From contig JAEUIG010000698.1 in assembly GCA_016795125.1 (NCBI GenBank), positions 1 to 7,745 on the forward strand: DNA of 7,745 nt, written 5' to 3'. Shown piece after piece: positions 1-7,745 of this stretch (the stretch's first letter is position 1; every line of letters begins with the position of its first letter). Under the pieces are notes generated by a model that was given only the letters and a program-made list of their open reading frames with translations, did not search any database and was not told the origin of the DNA. Position numbers and translations under genes: made by a program. The DNA comes from Planctomycetaceae bacterium. GTDB taxonomy: Bacteria; Planctomycetota; Planctomycetia; Planctomycetales; Planctomycetaceae.

Positions 1-449
1 GGGGACTCTCGGGAATCTTCGGCGCGAGAGACGGACTGCAGCCAGCGCGCGCCGATCGCCCAGACCGCGACGTACGCCACGCTGCGTGCGACCACGAACG
101 TCGGCTGCAGCCACCACGCCTTGAACCACAGCGTGCCGGGTTCATCCGGTGGATGCCACGCGGCTCCGCCCGCCAGTGTGCGCCACGCCAGCAGTGCGAC
201 GACGACAACTCCGAACGGCGCGATCCCGGACGACATCGCTTCCGGAACGCGTCGAAACGCCACATGCCAGCTCCCGCCGCAGATGTTTGCCAGCGCGACG
301 AACACCGCGCCGAACAGGGAGATCGACAGCGTGAGCAGGGCCGCGCAGTACAACGACGCCCAGGCGCGCTGGGGCTCCACCGCGAACCCGATGACGAGAC
401 CGGCGGCGGCCAGGAATGCGACGAAATTCAGCAGTGGCGAGCGTGTCAT
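1..449 (-). CDS. actF: ACIII subunit ActF, membrane protein, 3'-truncated by window edge
   Basis: Second NrfD-related membrane subunit of ACIII. Only the first 149 residues are in the window, of about 400 expected. Hydrophobic helices at about 6-24, 33-54 and 76-93, and a fourth near 117-136, match the start of the family's ten-helix fold. Family-like features are the loop NICGGSWHVAFRRVPEA (55-71), corresponding to the usual T-G-G-x-W-...-R-R-x-x-E-A motif, and the LWFKAWWLQPTFVVAR stretch, corresponding to the K-x-x-x-L-N-x-x-F-F-x-x-R pattern. The ATG at 449 comes 11 nt after the actE stop. No Shine-Dalgarno sequence is visible because the heptamer repeat fills the upstream region, so translation may depend on reinitiation after actE. 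The identification also rests on position directly after actE. Confidence 0.85.
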   Translation of the reverse strand, partial: MTRSPLLNFVAFLAAAGLVIGFAVEPQRAWASLYCAALLTLSISLFGAVFVALANICGGSWHVAFRRVPEAMSSGIAPFGVVVVALLAWRTLAGGAAWHPPDEPGTLWFKAWWLQPTFVVARSVAYVAVWAIGARWLQSVSRAEDSRES

Positions 450-452
450 GAC

Positions 453-473
453 ACCAGGGACTAGGGACCAGGG
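453..473. repeat. Three tandem copies of a 7-bp repeat at the actE/actF junction
   Basis: On the plus strand three heptamers follow without a gap: ACCAGGG, ACTAGGG, ACCAGGG, then a partial ACAGG (474-478). Read on the minus strand this is CCCTGGT/CCCTAGT/CCCTGGT. It encodes the last ActE residues, supplies the actE TAG stop (within the CCCTAGT unit) and occupies the place where the actF ribosome site would be. Confidence 0.85.
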
Positions 474-1063
474 ACAGGCGTCGCTGTGACCGGCTGTTGC
501 AAAGTACGGACGAAGTTGATGAGGTCCCAGCGGCGCTGCACGTCGAGCTGCGCGGCGAACGACGGCATGGTGTTCTGACCGTAGGTCAGGATATGGAACA
601 ACTGGCCGTCGAGCATGCCGACCGATTTTCCGGTCTGCAGCGACGGCGGCGGCGGGAACCCGCGCTTCGACACCGGGCCGTCGCCGAGTCCCTGCGGTCC
701 GTGGCACGCTGTGCAGAAGTGCTGGTACTGCTGCCGGCCGCGTTCCTGTGAAGCGGTCCGTTCCGGTGTGCCGGGGGCGCATGGATTGGCGAGCTCCGCA
801 CCCGCTCGAAGGGCGTCTTCCGGTGTCGCGGCGTAGTGCAAGGGCGTCTCCCCGCGTGCGATCGTCCCGGCGACGGGAGGTTGCATCGTCCGCTGGTTGG
901 GCAGCTGCGGGTGAGCCTCAAATGCCGCATAGGCGAGGGAATACTTCATATCCGGGAGGAACTCGTCGTTGGGGCGCGCGCGATCGGTGCGCGAGAACGC
1001 TGCGGCCGCGAGGACCGCGACCAGAAGGGTGGTCAGGACCAGATTGAGGCGCGAGTGAGTCAT
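461..1063 (-). CDS. actE: ACIII subunit ActE, monoheme cytochrome c
   Basis: Periplasmic class-I-type monoheme cytochrome, 200 residues, probably the exit point for electrons to soluble cytochrome c or an oxidase. Residues 7-22 are hydrophobic (LNLVLTTLLVAVLAAA) and act as signal peptide or anchor. The ActE signature follows: LPDMKYSLAYAAFEAHP (36-52), then PPVAGTIARGETPLHY (62-77). The heme site is CTACH at 117-121, with GPQGLGDGPVSKRG after it and M166 in NTMPSFA as the likely sixth ligand. Unlike many ActE proteins it has no cysteine at the end of the signal region, so lipid anchoring is not predicted. The last residues (PVPGP) and the TAG stop are encoded by a heptamer tandem repeat. The ATG at 1063 has no good Shine-Dalgarno sequence. 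actF follows 11 nt after the stop. Confidence 0.93.
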   Translation of the reverse strand: MTHSRLNLVLTTLLVAVLAAAAFSRTDRARPNDEFLPDMKYSLAYAAFEAHPQLPNQRTMQPPVAGTIARGETPLHYAATPEDALRAGAELANPCAPGTPERTASQERGRQQYQHFCTACHGPQGLGDGPVSKRGFPPPPSLQTGKSVGMLDGQLFHILTYGQNTMPSFAAQLDVQRRWDLINFVRTLQQPVTATPVPGP

Positions 1064-1091
1064 AACGAATACGAACCGCAGTTTGGCACAC

Positions 1092-1633
1092 CTACGATGG
1101 GTCGCTGACTGAAAGTATCCGGCCGCTCCACTCTTCGATGCTCAGGACATTCGTTTCCCCGAGTGCGCGGCGCACGGACTGGGTGTTCACGACGGCGCTC
1201 GACTGCTCGACGACCAGCGCGAATCGGTCGTCGGTGACGCGGGGGGAGGGCATGCGGGAGGCGCGTCCGGGGTACAGGCGGCAGACCGCGAACAGCGCGG
1301 ACACCGTCCCGAATCCGGCCAGCAGCACGAGCGATTCAAATGCGACCGGCGCATCGGCAGGCAAAGAATTCCAGGGTTTGCCGCCGACGTTGATCGGCCA
1401 GTCCGTCGCCGCCGTCCAGTGTTCGAACCAGAGCATTCCCAGAAGGCCGATCGCGCCGCACACGAAGCAGACCCACGACAGCCGCGACGGACGCAGGCCC
1501 AGCACACGGTCCAGCCCGTGGACCGGATAGGGGACGTACACGTCACGCAACCGAAAGCCGGCGTGCCGCAGGCGGTGGGCCCCTTCCAGCAGGTCGCGTT
1601 CGTGCGCAAACGTGACGACGAGTGCGGGGGAGT

Positions 1634-1637
<4 letters not shown>
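1092..1637 (-). CDS. actD: ACIII subunit ActD, DUF3341 membrane protein
   Basis: Small structural subunit of ACIII, 181 residues, of the DUF3341 family. No redox cofactor motif is visible. The N-terminal soluble part (about 1-50) has the family pattern of a ferredoxin-fold-like domain ending VPYPVHGLDRVLGL (35-48). Helix 1 runs about 54-71 (VCFVCGAIGLLGMLW). Then comes the diagnostic loop WPINVGGKPWNSLPADAPVA (80-99), and helix 2 follows at about 101-119. The C-terminal tail (about 120-181) is polar. The start ATG at 1637 shares ATGA with the actC stop. It ends TAG at 1092, 28 nt before actE. DUF3341 proteins occur next to NrfD-type subunits in ACIII operons, so the context confirms the call. 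Confidence 0.94.
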
Positions 1638-3023
<1,386 letters not shown>

Positions 3024-3031
<8 letters not shown>

Positions 3032-6000
3032 GCGCGGCCTCCGCGTGTGTGTCAGTCGCTTCTGCGTTGCGAACAATCCGCAGATAGGCGACGGCCGGTT
3101 CGACGCCGAGCTCTTCCAGCACCCGGAAGCTGCGCTCACTCGTCCGCGCGGCGGCGACGGCGCTCGTCGCATCACGCAGGTTACCGAACGAGATCGCCTG
3201 CGCCGGGCACGACTGCTGGCATGCGATCTGGATGGCGCCGTCGGCCAGTGGAATGCCGAGCCGCCGGGCCTCGTGTCGCCCCTCCTGAATGCGCTGCACG
3301 CACAGCGAGCACTTTTCCATGATCCCGCGCATCCGCACCGTCACGTCCGGGTTGAGGGCCAGGTTCTCCAGCGCATCGTCGTGCGGATAGTCGAACCAGT
3401 TGAACCGCCGCACCTTGTAGGGACAGTTGTTGGCGCAGTACCGCGTGCCGACGCAGCGGTTGTACGCCTGCTGGTTGAGTCCGTCCGCACTGTGCACGGT
3501 CGCCAAGACCGGGCAGACCGTTTCGCACGGGGCGTTGTCGCAGTGCTGGCAGAGCATCGGCTGGTGCGCAACGCGCACGTCGTCTCCGTCGCCGGCGTAA
3601 TAGCGATCGATCCGCAGCCAATGCATCTCGCGCTGACGGACGACTTCGTCCCGGCCGACGACCGGAATGTTGTTCTCGACCTGACAGGCGACGACGCAGG
3701 CCGAGCAGCCGGTGCAGGCGTTGAGATCGATCACCATGCCCCACTTCTCGTCGCCGGGCGGATGATCGGCCGGCCACAGCTCACCGCCGGCGACATGATG
3801 GGCATGCGGCGTTCCGCCGTGCGGGTTTTGTGCAAACGCGGCGAGCGTGGTTTCCTGAACGATGTCGCGGACCGGTGCGCCGTGGGGCGCAGTGTTCGCC
3901 GGCAGCGTGAGCGAATGATGCTCCTGTGTCGTCGCGAGAGGACGATGGCGGCCCGTCTTGGCAAGCTGCACGTCAGAGCGCGTAGAGCTGAGTCGACCAT
4001 CGCTCCAAGTTAACAGCGGCGCCGCGTTCACGCCGACCAGGCCGTTCTCCCCGACGCCGGAACGGGCCTCGAACCAGTCCGGTCCGATGTGCGCAAACCG
4101 CTCGGTCCCGGGGACGCCGTAGCCGAGCGCCACGCTGACCAGGCGGTCGTGCTGGCCAGGCTGAATACAGACCGGCAATTCGATGCGGACGTCTCCCGCC
4201 GTTACTGTCGCGATGTCGCCGTCCGCCAGGCCCTGCGCAAGCGCGAGCGCAGGCGAGATGCATGCGTAATTGTCCCAGGTCCCTTTCGTGATGGGATCGG
4301 GCAGTTCGTGCAGCCACGCGTTGTGGGCGTGACGGCTGTCGGGCATTCCAACGTTGGCATGCACAGCGAGTCTCGGACCGTCGGTGGCGGGCGCAGTCGT
4401 CGGCCACTGCACGGCTTCAGGGTTGAAGGCCGGCGGCCCTCCCGTCACAGGCTCGACTTCCACGAACCCCGTCTGGACCGCCTGGTCCCAGAACGCAGTG
4501 AAGTCGGCGATCTGCGATTGACGCGAAAAGACTTGCTGCCGACACGTGTCGCGCACAATGTCGTACGCTGTCGCCGGTTGCCCGCTCCACGCCGCCAGCG
4601 ATTCCAGAATTGACCGGGTCTGGCCAAGAGGCGCGAGCATCGGTTGCGAATAGCTCACCAGCCCGCTGATCGGCTCCGCATCGGTCCAGTCTTCCAGCGG
4701 ATGATGTTCCGGACAGATGAATTGCGCTGCGGTGGTTGTTGCGTCGAGCCAGCGCGCGAGACTCACGACCAGGCCGACGTTGCCGAGTGCTTCCGCGAGA
4801 TCGGCCGATTGCGGCAAGTTGTGCAGCGGGTCGGTTCCGGCGACGAACAGCGCCGCAACTTTGCCGTTGCGCAGCTCGGCGAGCAGTCGCGACAGAGAAT
4901 CGTCGTCGGATTGCCAGCGCTGGTCGGGCCGCGCGGTGTCCAGCGTCGCTCCGTAGTTGTCGAGTAGATGGTTGACGTCGTTGACCAGCACCTGGACCTG
5001 AACGTCGTCGCTGTCGCTGAGGACCAGACTCGCCCCGCGGGCATCCCATAACCGGTCGGCGAGGGCGGTGATTTCATCGGCGGCGACTGGTAACGCGGGA
5101 AGTGGAGCGGATGGACCAGGCAGACCGGCGCGATTGGCCAGATCGGCCGCGAGATGACCCAGGATCAACGCGTACTCGTCCGGGAGCACGCGCAGGCGCC
5201 GGTCGGCCTTGGTCCCCGTTAACGACATCCGTCCTTCCAGTTGCACGTGATACGACATTTCCGGCCGGTCCGTGGTCGGAATCCGTCCCTGTCGCCAGCC
5301 ACGTGCAAACTCAACGGGCGACAGCCACGTGCCGAGAAAATCCGTCCCCAACGACACGATCGCGCGCGCGTTCTCGAAGCGATAGCGCGGCAGCATGCGT
5401 ACACCGTGCGTTTGCTCGTGGGCGCCGAGGATGGCCGAGCAGCCGAGGCTGTCGAAGACGACGTGGCGGCCGTCGGAGAATGTCCCGAGGAACCGCCCGA
5501 TCATCCGCCGCAGCGACGGGCTGCACGTACTGCCAGTCAACACTCGCACCGCTCCACCGGCCTCGCGCAACTGTTGCAGGACGTCGAGGATTTTCTGGTC
5601 CGCGTCGCGCCAGGAAATCGGCTGGCCGCGTTGCAGCGGCCCGGTGAGGCGCAGACTGTCATACAAGCCGAGCGGCTGGGCCTGTCCGACGGCGCAAAGT
5701 CCGCCGCGCGAGAGGGGGTGTTCGGGCATCCCCTCCAGCTTCAGCGGGCGGCCGTCACGAGTCGTGACGAGCAGCCCGCAAGCGGCCGGACAGGCCGCGC
5801 AGGTCGCGGCACAGATGCGGTTGCGGCCGGGAATCTGCCCCGCAACGCCGGTGACGGACGGCAGCGCCAGTTCCTCGCGCGCCGGGCGGCAACCGGCCGC
5901 CGCCAGAGCCGACAGCGTGAACCCCGTGGCTTCCAGGAACCGCCGGCGGCTGAAATCGGCGGGGCGCGACGCCGTCGGATCGAGCGCCGGCGCCGGTTCG

Positions 6001-6047
6001 CCGTCGCGTTCGCTCAAGGATCGCCAGTAGGTGAGTGAGGCACTCAT
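3024..6047 (-). CDS. actB: ACIII subunit ActB, fused molybdopterin-oxidoreductase-like/iron-sulfur protein with Tat signal
   Basis: Periplasmic core of ACIII, 1007 residues, the usual length of fused ActB. It opens with YWRSL (7-11), the conserved start of the Tat-extended MoCo/4Fe-4S family, then the twin-arginine motif SRRRFLEATG (33-42), a hydrophobic stretch and a lipobox-like AAGC (C53). Residues about 75-680 are the B1 half, resembling Mo-bisMGD enzymes, with a dinucleotide-binding-like domain near 590-645. A His-rich linker (about 700-765) leads to B2, an NrfC/PsrB-like ferredoxin region. B2 cysteines: 778/781/784/788, 833/836/841/845, 865/871/875 (T868 in the missing position, so likely the [3Fe-4S] site) and 913/916/943/947. 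That fits three [4Fe-4S] and one [3Fe-4S]. Odd: B1 keeps C83-x2-C86-x3-C90-x27-C118, which canonical ActB lacks. The ATG at 6047 is preferred over 6083 (overlaps actA, no ribosome site) because family proteins begin near YWRSL. Confidence 0.92.
3038..3042 (-). promoter_or_regulatory. Ribosome binding site of actC inside the actB 3' end
   Basis: GGAGG lies 6 nt before the actC ATG at 3031, within the last codons of actB. It decides the actC start over an in-frame ATG at 3175 that would add 48 residues resembling no ActC N-terminus. Confidence 0.8.
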
Positions 6048-6070
6048 CGGTGTCTCGATTCGGTGTTCGC

Positions 6071-6724
6071 TTAGTAATGACACGCAGCGCAGTCCAGCGA
6101 TGCATTGACCGGTTTTTCATCGATTCCGGCCGTATTGGCGTCACGGTGACAGTTCACGCACCAGCCCATCGACAGCGGTTCCTCCTGCCGCAGGCGCTCC
6201 ATCGACTCGACCGGTCCGTGGCACTTCTGGCAGGTGATGCCGACCGTGACATGTGCCCGGTGATCGAAACAGGCGTAGTCCGGCAGATTGTGGACGCGGA
6301 CCCAGGGAATCGGTTGCGGCGTCTGTTCGCGATCGGGCTTCAGGTCCGATCCAAGTCCGCAGTAGTCGTACAGCTGCTGCAGTTCCGGCGAGATAATGAG
6401 GTTTGGTTTGCGTTTCTCAGTGTCGGCCAGTTGGGCTTCGGCCTGCAAGACGTCATAGCTGGATGTGACCACGCGATGGCACTTCAGGCAGACGTCCGAC
6501 GACGGGATGCCGGCGTGCTTGCCGAATTCGGCCCCGCTGTGGCAGAACCGGCAATCGATCTGCAGCTCGCCGGCGTGCAGGCGATGCGAATAGGCGATCG
6601 GCTGCACCGGCGCGTAGCCCTGCTGGTTGTCCGGCAGCCGCCAGTCGGCACTGCCGGTCGCCAACACGATCAGGCCGCCGAGCAGGCCGATACAGAGGAC
6701 GATGGTGATGACGTGCTTCGGCAT
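6071..6724 (-). CDS. actA: ACIII subunit ActA, pentaheme cytochrome c
   Basis: Periplasm-facing multiheme cytochrome of alternative complex III, 217 residues. It passes electrons from the ActB iron-sulfur chain toward the monoheme subunit or an external acceptor. Residues 4-23 form a single hydrophobic segment after MPKH, a signal anchor. Five CXXCH heme sites are visible: CRFCH 58-62, CLKCH 79-83, CQKCH 165-169, CVNCH 189-193 and CAACH 212-216. Five hemes matches the Rhodothermus-type ActA. The stretch YAPVQPIAYSHRLHAG (37-52) before the first heme is typical of this cytochrome family. The last heme site lies one residue from the C-terminus. I chose the ATG at 6724 because the hydrophobic anchor follows at once; an upstream in-frame ATG at 6781 lies inside the hairpin arm and adds a polar, unlikely N-terminus. 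No clear Shine-Dalgarno sequence precedes it. It ends TAA, 23 nt before actB. Confidence 0.93.
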   Translation of the reverse strand: MPKHVITIVLCIGLLGGLIVLATGSADWRLPDNQQGYAPVQPIAYSHRLHAGELQIDCRFCHSGAEFGKHAGIPSSDVCLKCHRVVTSSYDVLQAEAQLADTEKRKPNLIISPELQQLYDYCGLGSDLKPDREQTPQPIPWVRVHNLPDYACFDHRAHVTVGITCQKCHGPVESMERLRQEEPLSMGWCVNCHRDANTAGIDEKPVNASLDCAACHY

Positions 6725-6758
6725 GTCGTGGTTGTCGAACGTCTCAGTGCCGTCGTTC

Positions 6759-6791
6759 AGGGACCCGGACGCTCGCAGCATCCGGGTCCCT
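6759..6791 (-). terminator. Hairpin between narK and actA, possible terminator, attenuator or mRNA-processing site
   Basis: An 11-bp perfect inverted repeat (arms 6759-6769 and 6781-6791, core GGGACCCGGA/TCCGGGTCCC) flanks an 11-nt loop. The loop can add three more pairs (6771-6773 with 6777-6779) after one mismatch. It begins 5 nt after the narK stop codon. On the minus strand the downstream flank (GAACGACGG) has no T-tract, so it is not a textbook intrinsic terminator. On the plus strand only a short T-run follows (TTTGG). It may instead protect the narK 3' end or lower expression of act relative to narK. Confidence 0.55.
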
Positions 6792-6796
6792 TTGGT

Positions 6797-7745
6797 CTAA
6801 CAGCGGATCTCCGCGCCGGGTCGCAGGTAATACCACCAGTTCACAACGAGGCAGCTCACGTAAAACAGGGCGAAGCCGTACAGGGCGTACTCGGGCCGGC
6901 CGGCCTGAATCTGCGAGGCCAGTGCCTTGGGAATCAGGTAGGCGCCATAGGCGGCCACGGCCGACGTCCATCCGAGCACCGGTCCGGCCTGTTCCTTTGA
7001 GAAGATGATGGGGATCATCCGGAACGTGGAGCCGTTTCCGACGCCGGTCGCCGCAAACAGGACGATGAACGTCAGCAGGAACGGAAAGAAGTACGTCTCC
7101 GGCGTCGGCGACAGTCTCGCCCGGTTGACGAAGTAGCCGGCCGCGATCGTGGCGACGACCATCAGATACGTGTCCCATTGCGTGACCCGCGCGCCGCCGA
7201 GCTTGTCCGACAGCCACCCGCCGACCGGGCGAATCAGCGCTCCCATGCCGGCGCCCAGCCAGATGTAGTGCGCCGAAATCGGCGCGTGTGGATTGGGAAT
7301 CGCCTTTGTCAGCGCCGCGCCGTCGGGGCCGACGAGAATCTGCCCGAACACCACGTCGATCAGGACCGGAAACGCGTTGGCGTACCCGATGAACGAACCG
7401 AAGGTCATCGTGTACAGCCACGTCATGACCCAGTTGTGCTTGTTGCCGAAGATCGAGAACTGCCGTTGCAGGTTCTGCCCCATCGCCGCCGGAGTGGCGT
7501 AGCGCATCAGCGCCAATGTGACCGCGATCGTGACGGCCAGCGTGACGGCGATTTTCAGGAGTTCGGGGAAACCGCCCCAGTTGGCGACAAGCAGTCCGAC
7601 GCCGACCACCGACGCCGCGAGGCCCAGGACGGTCAGCCACAGATGTTTGCCGAATGCGATGAGCGCCGGTCCACCCAAGTGCGGTGGCAGGTTGTTCATC
7701 AGCAGCCATGCCAGCCCGGCGAGGACGACCAGAATCGGCACCCAG
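6797..7745 (-). CDS. narK: NarK-type nitrate/nitrite MFS transporter, 5'-truncated by window edge
   Basis: Inner-membrane transporter of the NNP branch of the major facilitator superfamily, moving nitrate in and/or nitrite out. About 315 C-terminal residues are visible. The reading frame runs off the right edge, and the GTG at 7741 is an internal valine following an in-frame TGG. Numbering from that Val: FGSFIGYANAF (114-124) is the usual helix-7 motif; ALIRPVGGWLSDKLGGARVT (168-187) is the helix-8 motif, whose R171 likely matches the second substrate arginine of E. coli NarK; TGVGNGSTFRMIP (232-244) is the second nitrate signature. The protein ends in a hydrophobic helix (about 286-303) and EIRC, then TAG. 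Odd: between the helix-6 end (MNNLPPH) and helix 7 there are about 70 extra residues holding two hydrophobic segments (about 34-54 and 61-78). It lies 72 nt upstream of actA on the same strand. Family assignment is firm; transport direction cannot be read. Confidence 0.93.
   Translation of the reverse strand, partial: WVPILVVLAGLAWLLMNNLPPHLGGPALIAFGKHLWLTVLGLAASVVGVGLLVANWGGFPELLKIAVTLAVTIAVTLALMRYATPAAMGQNLQRQFSIFGNKHNWVMTWLYTMTFGSFIGYANAFPVLIDVVFGQILVGPDGAALTKAIPNPHAPISAHYIWLGAGMGALIRPVGGWLSDKLGGARVTQWDTYLMVVATIAAGYFVNRARLSPTPETYFFPFLLTFIVLFAATGVGNGSTFRMIPIIFSKEQAGPVLGWTSAVAAYGAYLIPKALASQIQAGRPEYALYGFALFYVSCLVVNWWYYLRPGAEIRC

Noticed and set aside
3032..3175. 48-residue N-terminal extension of ActC
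   Set aside because: It overlaps the actB C-terminal coding region and is basic and low-quality; the start at 3031 has GGAGG at 6 nt.
6725..6781. 19-residue N-terminal extension of ActA
   Set aside because: It begins inside the hairpin and puts a polar segment before the signal anchor.
6725..6796. Promoter for actA in the narK-actA gap
   Set aside because: No recognisable -10/-35 pair on the minus strand by eye; only the hairpin is supported.
7739..7741. GTG as start codon of the narK fragment
   Set aside because: The frame is open upstream to the window edge (TGG), and the residues correspond to mid-protein helix 6, so it is an internal valine.

Overview
The window is gene-dense, GC-rich bacterial DNA in which every supported gene lies on the minus strand and is read from high to low coordinates. 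It holds a nearly complete alternative complex III (ACIII) gene set in canonical order, actA-actB-actC-actD-actE-actF. The 3' part of a NarK-type nitrate/nitrite transporter gene lies just upstream. narK is cut by the right edge (its start lies beyond 7745) and actF by the left edge (its end lies before 1). There is no non-coding stretch over 300 bases; the longest gap is 72 nt, between narK and actA. No RNA genes, insertion sequences or CRISPR arrays were seen.

Layout in transcription order: narK 3' part (7745-6797); a 72-nt gap with a 33-nt perfect-arm hairpin; actA, pentaheme cytochrome c (6724-6071); actB, fused molybdopterin-oxidoreductase-like and iron-sulfur protein with a Tat signal (6047-3024); actC, NrfD-like membrane quinol-site subunit (3031-1634, overlapping actB by 8 nt); actD, DUF3341 membrane subunit (1637-1092, ATGA overlap with actC); actE, monoheme cytochrome c (1063-461); a heptanucleotide tandem repeat across the actE/actF junction; actF 5' part (449-1).

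In characterised ACIII, ActC and ActF sit in the membrane, quinol is oxidised at ActC, electrons pass through the ActB clusters to the ActA and ActE hemes, and from there to a soluble cytochrome c or an oxidase. The genes here would form such a quinol:electron-acceptor oxidoreductase. The narK neighbour suggests, but does not prove, a link to nitrate respiration or denitrification.

The most unusual point is in ActB. The molybdopterin-like half of ordinary ActB has, as I recall the family, lost its cofactor-binding cysteines. This one keeps a complete C-x2-C-x3-C-x27-C motif, plus a cysteine (C203) near where molybdenum-ligand residues fall in related enzymes. It may be an intermediate between ACIII and true Mo/Fe-S membrane oxidoreductases. 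NarK also seems to carry two extra membrane helices in its central loop.

Organism: high GC, weak or absent Shine-Dalgarno sequences at several genes, the YWRSL-plus-Tat ActB N-terminus and heptamer repeats of the CCCTGGT/CCCTAGT type suggest Planctomycetota or a relative such as Acidobacteriota. This is inference only; the window has no phylogenetic marker.
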